A stretch of DNA of 64,000 nucleotides from CBDCDJ01 sp965215355 (GTDB lineage Bacteria > Deinococcota > Deinococci > Deinococcales > Trueperaceae), in the NCBI GenBank assembly GCA_965215355.1, contig CBDCDJ010000007.1:806001-870000 (forward strand). The letters run 5' to 3'. The notes under the pieces are model-generated. The model saw only the letters and a list, made by a program, of their open reading frames with translations. It was not told the origin of the DNA and searched no databases. How positions within the stretch are numbered: the stretch's first letter is position 1; every line of letters begins with the position of its first letter. The position numbers and the translations under genes are program-made. Below, in pieces: positions 33,611 to 42,200 of this stretch.

Positions 33611-34612
33611 GTGTTCAAAACTCTGAGTTATGACGAACAGGTGCGGCGGCTTACCCTGTTGGCAGGGGCCGCCCTCCCTCACTACGGCTTAAACAACGCC
33701 GAGCTTACCCCTATCGCCCACTGGCAAAACACGACCTTCCGCGTGGACGCGCCCGCGCGGCGCTACGCCCTGCGCGTCAACCGCCCCGTGTCCCAAGACC
33801 TCGCCTCCATCCGCTCGGAGCTGATGTGGCTCGAGTCCCTGACCCAAACCACCGATTTACGCGTGCCGCAGCCTCACCGCAACGAAGCGGGCGAGCTGCT
33901 GACCACGGTTCAAACGGACGGAATACCCGAGCCGCGTCACTGCGTCCTTTTTTCCTGGCTGGACGGCACTTTTTTGGACGGTAACGACCTCACCCCCGAA
34001 CACATGAGACGCGTCGGCGCGTTTACCGCCAAGCTGCACCGGCATTCCAAAACCTTTGTGCCGCCCCCCGGCTTCGAACGACGGCGGCTCGAGTGGGACG
34101 GGCAGATGGATGACTTTTACGCGCATCCGAACGTGCGGGCAAACCCCGTCCTTACGACTGAGTTGTGGGCGCTGTTCGACGAGGTGCGCCGCCAAACGGA
34201 ACTCGTCATGAACGCCCTGGGGCGTGACCCGAAGGTGTACGGCCTCGTCCACAACGACATCTACCAGAAGAACATGCTGTTCGAGGATGGCACGGTGCAG
34301 GTGTTCGACTTCGACAACTGTGGTTACGCGCACTACTCACTCGACGCGGCGGTGACGCTGGCGCAGGTGCGCAAGCACGCGGACTACCCAGAGAAGCGAG
34401 CAGCTTATCTCGAGGGCTACGCGCAGCACCGGGCATTGTCGCGGGCAGAGGTGGCGGGCCTCGAGGCCTTCCTCGCGGCCCGGGTGTTGCTGCTCGCGCT
34501 CTACTACGCGAGCCAGACCGACAACCCGAAGATGAGGGCGGCGGCCCCGGCGTACGTTGACGGGGCGGCAGGAGATTTACGGGAGTGGCTCGAGACGGGC
34601 CGGGTTGCTTGA
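33611..34612 (+). CDS. APH/choline-kinase-family phosphotransferase
   Basis: A 333-residue small-molecule kinase of the aminoglycoside/choline/homoserine-kinase-II fold. The ATP region reads TTFRVDAPARRYALRVNRP, the catalytic loop YGLVHNDIYQKNMLFEDG (H-N-D then N) and the metal motif VFDFDNCGYAHYSLD. The substrate cannot be read from sequence. Start GTG at 33611. The gene ends five bases before a convergent broken hydrolase gene. Confidence 0.85.
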   Translation: MFKTLSYDEQVRRLTLLAGAALPHYGLNNAELTPIAHWQNTTFRVDAPARRYALRVNRPVSQDLASIRSELMWLESLTQTTDLRVPQPHRNEAGELLTTVQTDGIPEPRHCVLFSWLDGTFLDGNDLTPEHMRRVGAFTAKLHRHSKTFVPPPGFERRRLEWDGQMDDFYAHPNVRANPVLTTELWALFDEVRRQTELVMNALGRDPKVYGLVHNDIYQKNMLFEDGTVQVFDFDNCGYAHYSLDAAVTLAQVRKHADYPEKRAAYLEGYAQHRALSRAEVAGLEAFLAARVLLLALYYASQTDNPKMRAAAPAYVDGAAGDLREWLETGRVA

Positions 34613-34616
34613 ACGC

Positions 34617-35351
34617 TCAAGCCAAACCCATAAAGCACCCCGCCACCACCTCCGGCTGCGTCATCATGCCGTTGCGGTGGACGGGCAGGTCCAGCCAGTC
34701 CCACTCGAGGTCGTGAAGCGCAGGCCCCGGCACCTGCTCCGACGAGGGGCGGTGCGCTTGTCCGGTGCAGCGGATGTAGGTTTTAGGCAGGCTGTCGTAG
34801 CCGCCGTTTCTTAGCACGAGTTCGTCCGTCCACTGCTTCATGGGGTGCAGGGTCAGGCGGCGTTTGAGCCACGCTCTGTTCGCCTCGTCGTCGGCGGGCA
34901 CGAGCATCTCGAGCCCGTACTCGGCGAAAAAGTCCATCTTATAGCCGTCGACGAACTTTGTTTGCCGCTCTTTGAACCACTCGGGCCATTCGCCCGTCTC
35001 CGGGTCTTTGGGCACGGCCGCCATCCGTCCGGGGCGCGGCACGAGCGCGTCGTAAAAGGCGAGGCGGCGGATGCGCGGCTTGAGTCTGTCGGCAACACCG
35101 GTCACCGTGATGCCCGCGAACGAGTGCCCCACCAAAATGACGTCGTCCAGTTCTTCCCATTCAATAATATTGACGACGTCCTGGATGTGCGTCTAGAGCC
35201 CCACCTCCTTTGTAAGCAGGTGGCGGCGCTCGCCTAAACCCGTGAGGGTGGGGGTGTACACGTCGTGCCCCTTCCCACGCATGATGTTTCTGACCTGCCG
35301 CCAGACCCAACCGCCGTGCCAGGTGCCCGCGACCAGCACGTAGGTTTTCAC
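34617..35351 (-). pseudogene. Alpha/beta hydrolase interrupted by an in-frame TAG
   Basis: One continuous frame encodes an esterase/salicylate-esterase-like hydrolase: KTYVLVAGTWHGGWVWRQV (oxyanion region), TPTLTGLGERRHL, then nucleophile elbow LVGHSFAGITVTGVADR and later GQAHRPSSEQVPGP. A TAG at 35193-35195 interrupts it after KEVGL, and the frame resumes THIQDVVNIIEWEELDD. GTG at 35351 overlaps the next upstream gene's stop as GTGA. Without the stop it would be about 244 residues. Either a nonsense mutation or a sequence error. Confidence 0.8.
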
Positions 35352-36298
35352 GCTGCTGGTACCCCCTTCGCCTCGAACGTACGGGTCAAAAACTGGTCGA
35401 TGTGGACCGCCGCGATGTTGCCCGTGCCCATCGCCACCGGGACCTGCTGCGTCATGGGGCGCACGTCGCCCGCGACCCAGACGCCGGCGACGTTGGTGTC
35501 GCCCCGCTGCGACACGGGCTCGACGTGCCCGAGCGCGGTGAGCTTCAGCCCGAGTTGCTTGGCAAGGTCGTTGCGCGGCACTTTGGGGCTCGAGACGAAG
35601 TAGGCGTCCCGCTCGAAACGCGTACCGTCTGCCAGGACGAGGGCGAAGACGCAGCCTTTTTTGCCGTCCATTTCCTTGATGACGCCCTCGAACCACCTAA
35701 TGTCGCGCGCCTCGAGCCAGGCCCGGTCCTGAACGCTCAGCGCCCGCTTGTCGGGGTTCTCGCTCGTGAAAAGCAGCGTGAGGTCGGGAGTGAAGTTGTA
35801 AAGGTGTTTCGCCGTGCTCACGCCGCCCGCCGAGGCACCCGTGCTGATGACGAGGGCGCTTTTTCCGGCAAGCTCGGGCGCCTCGCAGTCGGGGCAGTAA
35901 AACAGGTTGCACTTGGCGGCGTACTTTAGGCTCTCTTGCCAGCTGCCGCCGACCTCCGGGTGGTAGCGGGCCACGCCGGTGGCGAGTAGAAGGGTTTTGC
36001 TGCGGTGGGTGTCGCCCTGGTCGGTCTCGAGTCTGAAGTTACCCACCTCGCCCGCGACGCGGGTGACGTTCGAGCGCTCCAACTCCGCGCCCAAGTCCTT
36101 GGCCTGTGCTTGCAGTTTTTTGATGAGCTGCACGCCCGTGATGCCGGGCAGGCCGGGGACGTTCTCGAGCGTGTTCAGGGTGTAAGGCAGCGGCCCGCTG
36201 CGCCGGTCGAAGACGCGCACGCGGCGCCGGTGCCAGGCGAGGTGAATCGCCGCCGACAGCCCTGCCACGCCGCCGCCCACCATCAGGCAGTCGTACAT
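35348..36298 (-). CDS. Thioredoxin-reductase-like FAD/NAD(P) oxidoreductase
   Basis: A 316-residue flavoprotein. The FAD-binding GGGVAGLSAAIHLAWHRR is at the N-terminus, the redox motif FYCPDCEAPE near residue 135, and the second FAD block VAGVWVAGDVRPMTQQVPVAMGTG at the end. The CPDC motif places it near the atypical TrxB-like reductases. The NAD(P) site is less clear. It overlaps the FrnE-like gene as ATGA and the hydrolase remnant as GTGA, so four genes form one operon. Confidence 0.85.
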   Translation of the reverse strand: MYDCLMVGGGVAGLSAAIHLAWHRRRVRVFDRRSGPLPYTLNTLENVPGLPGITGVQLIKKLQAQAKDLGAELERSNVTRVAGEVGNFRLETDQGDTHRSKTLLLATGVARYHPEVGGSWQESLKYAAKCNLFYCPDCEAPELAGKSALVISTGASAGGVSTAKHLYNFTPDLTLLFTSENPDKRALSVQDRAWLEARDIRWFEGVIKEMDGKKGCVFALVLADGTRFERDAYFVSSPKVPRNDLAKQLGLKLTALGHVEPVSQRGDTNVAGVWVAGDVRPMTQQVPVAMGTGNIAAVHIDQFLTRTFEAKGVPAA

Positions 36299-36981
36299 CA
36301 GCAGCCGGTCTCGGCAGAGCTTGTCTTGGCAGTGCCTGTCTCGGCAGCGCGGCTCGGCCCCGATGCGGCTCGCGCCCGGTCGATGGCGTTTCTGAAGACC
36401 TCGAGCGGCTGCGCCCCCGAGACGAGGTAGCGGCGGTCGACCACCGCCGCGGGCACGCCGGACAGACCGAGACGACGCGCCTGCGCCTCTTCGCTTAAGA
36501 CTTGCTGCTCGAGCCCTTCGTTCTCTAGGGCCGCGAGAAAAGCCGCTTTGTCTAAGCCGACTTCTTCGGCGATGCTCGCCAAAACCTCTTTCGAACTGAT
36601 GTCTTTGGCTTCCAACCAGTACGCCTCGTACACCCGTTTGGAGTAAACCTCTTTTTTGCCTTTCGTCCCGGCAAAAGCCGCGCCGACGTGCGCCGCGCGG
36701 CTCGGCACGCCGAAGGGGCCGCTGTTGATAGTCAAACCGTGCTGTTCTTTTGCTGTCCGCCGGAACTGTGGGCGCAGCCGCTCGACGCGCTCGCGCACCT
36801 CGGGCGGGGTCGGGGGCGAGCCGGGCGGGCGCAGTTCAAAAGCGTGCCAGGTGACCGTGACGCTGTCGTCGAGCTTTGCCAACGTTAGATAAGCCAAGTA
36901 GCAGTAGGGGCAGACGTAGTCCGACCAGACCTCGAGCGTGATCTCGGGTCGGGCGGGCGTGAGGTCAGTGCGTCCAGACAT
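36298..36981 (-). CDS. FrnE-like DsbA-family oxidoreductase
   Basis: A 227-residue cytoplasmic DsbA-fold protein. The active site is WSDYVCPYCYLAYL, an intact CPYC; SGVPAAVVDRRYLVSGAQP carries the cis-proline and matches the FrnE group, which in Deinococcus acts as a cadmium- and oxidation-responsive disulfide isomerase. ATG at 36981 is chosen, with ATG 36987 or 36999 possible; all overlap the end of the NmrA-like gene. Being beside a CPDC flavoprotein suggests a redox pair (inference). Confidence 0.85.
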   Translation of the reverse strand: MSGRTDLTPARPEITLEVWSDYVCPYCYLAYLTLAKLDDSVTVTWHAFELRPPGSPPTPPEVRERVERLRPQFRRTAKEQHGLTINSGPFGVPSRAAHVGAAFAGTKGKKEVYSKRVYEAYWLEAKDISSKEVLASIAEEVGLDKAAFLAALENEGLEQQVLSEEAQARRLGLSGVPAAVVDRRYLVSGAQPLEVFRNAIDRARAASGPSRAAETGTAKTSSAETGC

Positions 36982-37825
36982 GGGCATAGTCCTCAGCATA
37001 CTTTTGAAAGGGCGTGGGGTCACGTCCTAAAACCGTTTTCACGTCTTCGCTGACGCCTCCGGCCGACCCGTCTTGCGCGGGGCGGTAGAGGTCGATGACG
37101 CCTCGGGTCGCCGCGTCGGGCCGTCCGAGTTTGCGCATACTTTCAAAGGTCTGCTCGTCGGTTAGGGGGACGTAGCGCACCCCGTAGCCCAACACGTTTG
37201 AAAGAACTTCGGCGACCTCGCCGTGCGCGAGCGCCGCGCCGCCGGTCAGGGTGTAGGTTTTGTTTTTGTGCCCCGCTTCGGTCAGAACGGTCGCCGCCAC
37301 CGCGCCGATGTCCCTCGTGTCCACGAAACTCACCTCGCCGTTCTCCGCAGGTAAATAAATACCGCCGTTTTTGATGCTCTCGGCGTAAAAAGTGTTGAAG
37401 TTCTGCATGAAAAAGTTGGGGCGGAGGTGGGTGTAAGGGATGCCGGAGGCTTCGACAAGCTCCTCGGCCGCCCGGTGAATGTTGGAGGGTTCTTGCAGCG
37501 TGCGCATTCCCGACAAGCGGACGACGTGACCGACGCCCTGTTCTTTCGCTGCTTCCAAAAACGGCCCCAACACCGTCTCCGGCTCGTGCATCGTCGTGGG
37601 GGTGACGAGGAAAATACCGTCGACACCGCCGAGTGCGGCGCGCATACCGGCCTCGTCGGCGTAGTCGAAGCGGGCGACGGGGGCGTTCCACCCTTGTTTC
37701 TCGGCGAAGGCTCGAGCCTTCGCCACATCTCGTGAGGCGACGGTCACGTCGACCTCGCGTTTCAAGAGCGCGCTCACCACCTCGCGCCCGACGGTGCCGG
37801 TTGCGCCCGTGACTAAAACATTCAT
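36965..37825 (-). CDS. NmrA/atypical-SDR NAD(P)-binding protein
   Basis: A 286-residue atypical short-chain dehydrogenase. The N-terminal VLVTGATGTVGREVVSALL is the dinucleotide-binding glycine motif, and GVDGIFLVTPTT, VVRLSGM and YTHLRPNFFMQNF match NmrA/QOR2-like proteins, which sense NAD(P)H redox state or reduce quinones. Start ATG at 37825, with AAGGACGTG as likely ribosome site. First gene of the redox operon; divergent from vapBC. Confidence 0.85.
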   Translation of the reverse strand: MNVLVTGATGTVGREVVSALLKREVDVTVASRDVAKARAFAEKQGWNAPVARFDYADEAGMRAALGGVDGIFLVTPTTMHEPETVLGPFLEAAKEQGVGHVVRLSGMRTLQEPSNIHRAAEELVEASGIPYTHLRPNFFMQNFNTFYAESIKNGGIYLPAENGEVSFVDTRDIGAVAATVLTEAGHKNKTYTLTGGAALAHGEVAEVLSNVLGYGVRYVPLTDEQTFESMRKLGRPDAATRGVIDLYRPAQDGSAGGVSEDVKTVLGRDPTPFQKYAEDYAHVWTH

Positions 37826-37854
37826 AGTGTTGCACGTCCTTTCTGACAGACTGA

Positions 37855-37860
37855 TAAACT
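37855..37860 (+). promoter_or_regulatory. -10 box of vapBC, leaderless type
   Basis: TAAACT six bases before the ATG at 37867. No Shine-Dalgarno site precedes the antitoxin. Confidence 0.5.
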
Positions 37861-37866
37861 AAGCCT

Positions 37867-38202
37867 ATGACGATCAACGTTCCTGACGCCTTGGCAGAAC
37901 GTCTCAAAAGCGAGGCCGAGGCGCAGCGGCGGCAGGTGCAGGACCTGGCGCTGAGTATTCTCGAGGCGGCGCTCGGCAACCAGGCTGAAGACGACCTCAA
38001 GGCGGTCGTTGCAAGAATTCAGGCGTTGCCTGTGAACCCTCACGCTGTCCGGGTCGCCCGAGGCTCGCTCGCCGACGCGCTGGCAGCAGCGCCGCCCGCC
38101 GCAGCTTTCGACCTGGACGCTTGGCAGCGCGACTGGCAAGCAGTCGAAACCGAAGCGAAGGCGAGAGACAGGGCTGACGACGTTGCTGAAGGGCGCAGTT
38201 GA
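37867..38202 (+). CDS. VapB-type antitoxin
   Basis: A 111-residue protein: the N-terminal MTINVPDALAERLKSEAEAQRRQVQDLALSILEAAL is a ribbon-helix-helix-like DNA-binding segment, and the C-terminal part is charged and extended, as in antitoxins that wrap a PIN toxin. It is followed six bases later by a PIN-domain gene. Antitoxins of this sort usually repress their own promoter, here a box touching the start codon. Confidence 0.7.
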   Translation: MTINVPDALAERLKSEAEAQRRQVQDLALSILEAALGNQAEDDLKAVVARIQALPVNPHAVRVARGSLADALAAAPPAAAFDLDAWQRDWQAVETEAKARDRADDVAEGRS

Positions 38203-38208
38203 GCTTGC

Positions 38209-38610
38209 GTGCCCCATCACTTGCTGGATACGAATCACGCTGCTTCTCTCGTCACCCTTGGGCATCCGTTGAGAGAACGGTTCGGCGAGCAGTCGCGTAG
38301 TGGCGACACCTTTAGCGTGTGCGTTCCCATCGTTACCGAAACGCTTTTCGGCATCGGCATTCTACCTCGTGCAAAGCAGAACCTCGCGGAATGGTCGCGC
38401 CTCAAGCCGAGCCTCACCTGTTATGTTCCTGACGAAGCCGACGCTGAGAGCGCGGCCGAGCTACAAATCGCTTTACGCCGACGCGGGTGGCAACTCGCCA
38501 CGGTGGACGCGACCATCGCCGTCATCGCACTTCGGTACGACCTCACACTTTTGACGACAGACAAAGACTTCAACGCTGTTCCGATGCTGCGTTTGGCAAA
38601 CTGGCTATGA
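38209..38610 (+). CDS. vapC: VapC-type PIN-domain toxin
   Basis: A 133-residue PIN ribonuclease. Acidic residues are in place: LLDTNHAA (first Asp), VTETLFGIG (Glu), VDATIAVIALRYDLTLLTTDKDFNAVPML (two Asp). VapC enzymes cut initiator tRNA or other RNAs when the antitoxin is lost. Start GTG at 38209, six bases after the antitoxin stop. The 3' end overlaps the convergent SnoaL-like gene by six bases. Confidence 0.85.
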   Translation: MPHHLLDTNHAASLVTLGHPLRERFGEQSRSGDTFSVCVPIVTETLFGIGILPRAKQNLAEWSRLKPSLTCYVPDEADAESAAELQIALRRRGWQLATVDATIAVIALRYDLTLLTTDKDFNAVPMLRLANWL

Positions 38611-39018
38611 AGGCGGCGCATGCTTCTCCTCCAAAACAGCTTCTACATACTGAATCAGCTTCCACTCGCCACCGGCTTGCCGCGCCCAGAAACACGCCCG
38701 CGCGGTTCCGCTCGAGGGCGTGTCCCGGTAGCGGTTTTGACCCTGCCAGTGGCTAAAGCAAACGACGAAAGCCGTGTCGCCCAAAACGTCCCAGGCTTGA
38801 GGCTCGAGCCGCACCGTCATCGCACTCATCATCCTTTCGACCGAGGCATAATACTCCTGAATTTCGGCCCAGCCGAACAGGGTCGGGCGCTCTTCGGGGA
38901 TGTAGACGAGATTGGGGTAATCCCGGTCCCACAGCTTTGAGAGCCGCTCGAAGTCGAGGCTGCTCCAGCCCGTTTCGGCTTCACGGACGACACGAGCGAG
39001 ACGGTCGGGCAGGGTCAT
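38605..39018 (-). CDS. SnoaL-like/DUF4440-type protein
   Basis: A 137-residue NTF2-fold protein: LARVVREAETGWSSLDFERLSKLWDRDYPNLVYIPEERPTLFGWAEIQEYY and TAFVVCFSHWQGQ are typical of DUF4440/SnoaL_3 proteins, which bind small ligands or act as ketosteroid-isomerase-like enzymes. ATG at 39018 overlaps the upstream gene's stop as ATGA; that gene is now broken by an insertion element, so expression of this one may have changed. Confidence 0.75.
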   Translation of the reverse strand: MTLPDRLARVVREAETGWSSLDFERLSKLWDRDYPNLVYIPEERPTLFGWAEIQEYYASVERMMSAMTVRLEPQAWDVLGDTAFVVCFSHWQGQNRYRDTPSSGTARACFWARQAGGEWKLIQYVEAVLEEKHAPPS

Positions 39019-39210
39019 GGGCGCTCCAGGTGTGCGAGGTCGTACTGTGAGTCCAGAAAGTCCCAGCGCAGCCGCGCCAGGATGTTGTCTGCGGGGATGA
39101 CCCAGAGCTGTAGCGGCGGGCACTCGTCGCCCCAGCTGATTTCAAAGCGTTCGCAGTCGAAGGTTCCGGCGGGCACGCTTACGCGCTCGCTCCCGGTGCG
39201 CTCGAGAAAC

Positions 39211-40111
39211 TTGTAACCTCGGGTGCTAGACGATTAGGCAAAGAGGAAGAGGATAAGGTTGTGAGCCGCGACTTTGCGGCAGACGCTAGCGCGGATGCTC
39301 CAGAAGGAGTTGAGTTGCTGCAGGGCGATATTGCGACAGCGTGTGAGTGAGGAGAAAACGGCTTCGATAGATTTACGTGCTGTGGCAAAGAAGTCACACC
39401 AGAACTGAGGCTCTTTAGCATTGCCCTTGGGCGGCGTGTAGATGCCTAAGCCTTGATAGCCCTTGTCACCGATAAGGCTGTTTAGGTCATCATAGCGGTC
39501 ATCGAGCAAACACTTGCCCACCATGACATCATGCTCATTGGCTGGGACGACAGCAAAGCGGCAGATAGCGCCTTGACCTGTGCATACAGCATGTAGCTTG
39601 TAACCGTAAAAGCGCTTGGTTGCTCCACCGCGTCCGGATGCGGCTTCACTCATCCTTCGCTGTCTTGTGTAGCGAACGCCCTTGCAGATGGGCAGCGGTT
39701 TCGAATCAATCAGGTACACCCCATCATGCTGAGCAACCAGCATCGTCAAATCAGCGTAGATGCGTTCAAAGTTACGACTCACCCGGTAAAAGCGGCTGAG
39801 GTGGGGCAGCTCGGGAAACAGGCTCTGATACTCGCGCTGCACCAGCAAGTACCACAAGCCCTGATTCTTTTGCTGCAGGATTTCACCGACTAAGATGATG
39901 CTGAGCACTTCGGCGTAGCTCGACTTTTGGTTGGGTTTCTTGGGCAGCTTAAAGCGCCCCAAGCGCTCAGACGCTTGCAGATAGTCGTCTAGCAGGACGT
40001 ATACCGCTGTGAAGAGGTCTGTTACAGTGTGCTTCGAGAGAAGATGTCTGGTTCGCATAACCAATCTTCTCTCTTTTTCTATCCCTTTTCCACTAGCACC
40101 CGAGGTTTGTA
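39211..40111. mobile_element. IS982-family insertion sequence with target duplication
   Basis: The element spans 39216-40106 (891 bp). Its ends are perfect 14-bp inverted repeats, ACCTCGGGTGCTAG at 39216-39229 and CTAGCACCCGAGGT at 40093-40106. It is flanked by direct 5-bp copies of TTGTA (39211-39215 and 40107-40111), taken as the target duplication. The single transposase gene and perfect ends suggest it is recent and potentially active. It is somewhat shorter than typical IS982 members. Confidence 0.9.
39234..40064 (-). CDS. IS982-family transposase
   Basis: A 276-residue DDE transposase. The first aspartate is in VYLIDSKPLPICKGVRYTR, a hallmark of IS982 transposases; the second in NSLIGDKGYQGLGIY; the glutamate is probably in ARKSIEAVFSSLTRCRNI. 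YGYKLHAVCTGQG lies between, as expected. It fills nearly the whole element and reads leftwards. A remnant of the same gene start (TVTDLFTAVYVL) is present near 50393-50460. Confidence 0.88.
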   Translation of the reverse strand: MVMRTRHLLSKHTVTDLFTAVYVLLDDYLQASERLGRFKLPKKPNQKSSYAEVLSIILVGEILQQKNQGLWYLLVQREYQSLFPELPHLSRFYRVSRNFERIYADLTMLVAQHDGVYLIDSKPLPICKGVRYTRQRRMSEAASGRGGATKRFYGYKLHAVCTGQGAICRFAVVPANEHDVMVGKCLLDDRYDDLNSLIGDKGYQGLGIYTPPKGNAKEPQFWCDFFATARKSIEAVFSSLTRCRNIALQQLNSFWSIRASVCRKVAAHNLILFLFA

Positions 40112-40592
40112 CTTCGCCCCGGCCAGGGGACCGCTGCCGCCGTTGGGCAGGGTCGAGGCGTTGGCGGACAAGACGCGCTGCTTGCCGCCCTTTTCAAAGT
40201 CGTAGGTAGCAACTTGAATCCCGTCGGCGACGAGCGGGTGACACACGAACACGTGGGCGGGTTCAACTCGAGCCGCTGCGAAATCCTGCCCAAGCCCGCC
40301 AGTTGCGCTTCGCACTCGACGGCGGTGTCGGCAAACCGGAACAGGCTGCTGCCCGTAAACGCGCCGTTTACGTTCAAACGGATAAAGCACTCGACGGGCC
40401 GCCAGGTCGCGTCTACCGTGTAAACGACGTGCCGCGTCAGGCGCTCCGCGTCCATCTCGCACAGGGCCGAGAGGGTGCGAAAACGGCCCGCCTCGCTCAA
40501 CCAGAAGTGTTCGCGCCCGGTCTCGCCGCGCTCGTCGTGTGGGTAAACGAGGCTGCCGCTACACTTCACGGAACTCCTGAGAAAAAGGCCAC

Positions 40593-40664
40593 AACGAAAG
40601 ACGAGAGACGAAAGACGCGAAGAGAATTGCCCCCTCGTTTCTCGGGACTCGTCGCTCGTCACTC
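40593..40664. repeat. Intergenic GACGA-unit inverted repeat
   Basis: The left arm (40593-40623) is ACGAAAGACGAGAGACGAAA and the right arm (about 40633-40664) has CTCGTTTCTCGGGACTCGTCGCTCGTCACTC in complementary sense. Similar in style to the NNCGAGT elements, with GACGA units. It lies between the broken gene and the DUF6398 gene. Confidence 0.5.
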
Positions 40665-41613
40665 ATCCCGAACGCCCCAACTTTCCCAAGCGCTCTGCGG
40701 TGCAGCGCCCGCAGAAAAAACCTTCGGCACTTTGCGAGTAGCCGCCCGCGCTGCGCTCGATTATGGTGCCGCAAGCGGCGCAGCGGGTGGGCTCGAAACT
40801 CGGCGGGTTTGCTAAAACTTCGAAGTTGTACTCGTTGGTGCCGTACTCGACGTAGTCTTCGATGTCGAAGTTGGCGCGGCACGCCTCACAGTCCTGCCAG
40901 CGGCCCTCGTGACCCTCGTGAAAGTGAAACGAGCAGAGCGTGTAGCGGTCGTGGTTGCGGTAGCAGCTGTTGCGGGCGTAGGAGAACAAGACGTACCGGT
41001 CGCCGTCGTCACAAATCCACGCGTCGCAGCAGGGCGTTTTGGTGAGGTTGTCCGCCGCTCCGCAGAGGCTGCAGCGGGCTTGTCCGGTTGAAACTTCACG
41101 GCCGGGTTTACGCTCGGCTGGAAGGTAAGGGATGAGGCCGAGGTCGAAGGCCTCTTCTTGCAACTCGCGCGGCAGCGTCCGCGCGTCGACGGCGAAGCCG
41201 TTCAGCTCGAGCAGCCACGCCAGCGGGTTGTCCTCTATCAGGCCGGGCAGGCACCAGTTCGGGTCCATCTGAAAGGTGTTCAGCACGTCGCGCACCTGTT
41301 TGGACTTTTGCGCGCCGCTGCTTTGACTCACCCCGAAGCCCGCGTACAGCTCGCCCGCTTTCAGGTGCGGCGTCTGCGACGGGTCGAACAGAAAGTTGAC
41401 CATGCCGATGGCGTGGGTGACGCCGCAGGCCCACCCCGCGGCCTTGCCCCGCGCCAGGGGTGAGGGCCGCTTGCGGGCGAGCGCCGCGGTGGCCTGGCGG
41501 ACGAGCTTGGCGTAGTCGTCGTTCAGGTGCCGCGTACAAAAGGCGTCCGTCAGCGTGGTGATTTCGTCGTACTTTTCCCGCATCGTTTTGGGCACTTTTT
41601 CGGAGTTGTCCAT
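40663..41613 (-). CDS. DUF6398-domain protein with C-terminal zinc-ribbon-like region
   Basis: A 316-residue protein. Residues 5-120 (VPKTMREKYDEITTLTDAFCTRHLNDDYAKL, GKAAGWACGVTHAIGMVNFLFD, GVSQSSGAQKSKQVRD) match what I know as DUF6398. The C-terminal half carries cysteine pairs (ARCSLCGAADN, KTPCCDAWICDDG, DCEACRANF, TRCAACGTII, GFFCGRCTAERLG) that probably bind two or three zinc ions. ATG at 41613 is chosen because the codons upstream belong to a fragment of another gene. Function unknown. Confidence 0.7.
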   Translation of the reverse strand: MDNSEKVPKTMREKYDEITTLTDAFCTRHLNDDYAKLVRQATAALARKRPSPLARGKAAGWACGVTHAIGMVNFLFDPSQTPHLKAGELYAGFGVSQSSGAQKSKQVRDVLNTFQMDPNWCLPGLIEDNPLAWLLELNGFAVDARTLPRELQEEAFDLGLIPYLPAERKPGREVSTGQARCSLCGAADNLTKTPCCDAWICDDGDRYVLFSYARNSCYRNHDRYTLCSFHFHEGHEGRWQDCEACRANFDIEDYVEYGTNEYNFEVLANPPSFEPTRCAACGTIIERSAGGYSQSAEGFFCGRCTAERLGKLGRSG

Positions 41614-41689
41614 ATCGGTTTCCACCTTCGCCAGACTTTGGAGACGCTGTAGACATTGTAGCGGTGTTTGCTTCGAGGGGTCGGCAGGT

Positions 41690-41883
41690 TCACGGCGTCT
41701 CCAGGAACTCGAGCCACGCCCCCTCGGGACTCCTTCCGAATCGTCGGTCATCGCCAGGGCGCGCAGCGTGCGCGAGCCGTCCCGGTTGTGCGTCAGCCAC
41801 CAGTCCTCGCGCCCGCGTGCCTCGTTCGACGACAAACGGCGGTAGCTGAGGCGGCCCCGCAGGTAGCCGAAGGGGCGACTCAC
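41690..41883 (-). pseudogene. Truncated paralogue of the IS-disrupted gene
   Basis: From GTG 41883, overlapping the livF fragment's stop as GTGA, the frame reads GYLRGRLSYRRLSSNEARGREDWWLTHNRDGSRTLRALAMTDD, parallel to LVYPHDERGETGREHFWLSEAGRFRTLSALCEMD of the broken gene at 40569. Similarity stops near residue 48 and the frame then runs into the DUF6398 gene, so this is an N-terminal fragment left by a deletion. Confidence 0.5.
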
Positions 41884-42200
41884 CGCGTCGCCGCCCCGAG
41901 GTATATCTGCTGAATTTTCGGGTCGCTGCGCAAGTCCCTACTCTCACCCTCCAGGACGATGCGCCCGTTCTCGAGCACGTAGCCACGCGCCGCGTGGCTC
42001 AGGGCCAGGTCGGCGAGTTGTTCGACCAGCAGGATGGCGAGCCCCGTTTTTTGGTGGAGTTCGCTTATGAACCCGAACATCTCTTGCACCAGCAGCGGTG
42101 CCAAGCCCAGAGAAGGCTCGTCCAACAGCAAAACTTTGGGTTTCGCCATCAGCGCCCGCCCGACGGCCAACATCTGCTGCTCGCCGCCCGAAAGGGTGCC
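41880..42200 (-). pseudogene. livF fragment: C-terminal half of a branched-chain amino-acid-type ABC ATPase
   Basis: The frame GTLSGGEQQMLAVGRALMAKPKVLLLDEPSLGLAPLLVQEMF, then LLVEQLADLALSHAARGYVLENGRIVLEG, is the signature/Walker B/H-loop half of LivF. The Walker A half is missing. Immediately upstream the DNA changes to the middle of a substrate-binding-protein gene, so a deletion has joined the two. ATPase activity is impossible for this piece. Confidence 0.85.

Larger units (their letters stand above)
39015..40569 (-). pseudogene. Unknown-family gene disrupted by an IS982-like element and frameshifts
   Basis: The 5' part runs from GTG 40569 (KCSGSLVYPHDERGETGREHF... ALCEMDAERLTRHVVYTVDA) to the insertion at 40111. 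The 3' part resumes at 39215 (YKFLERTGS... VPAGTFDCERFEISWGDECPPLQLWVIPADN) and stops at 39015. Removing the element and one TTGTA copy restores AKYKFLERTG. Two further one-base shifts are needed, near 40270 and 39180. The family is not recognised; a fragment of a paralogue lies at 41690-41883. AGGAG precedes the GTG. Confidence 0.75.
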
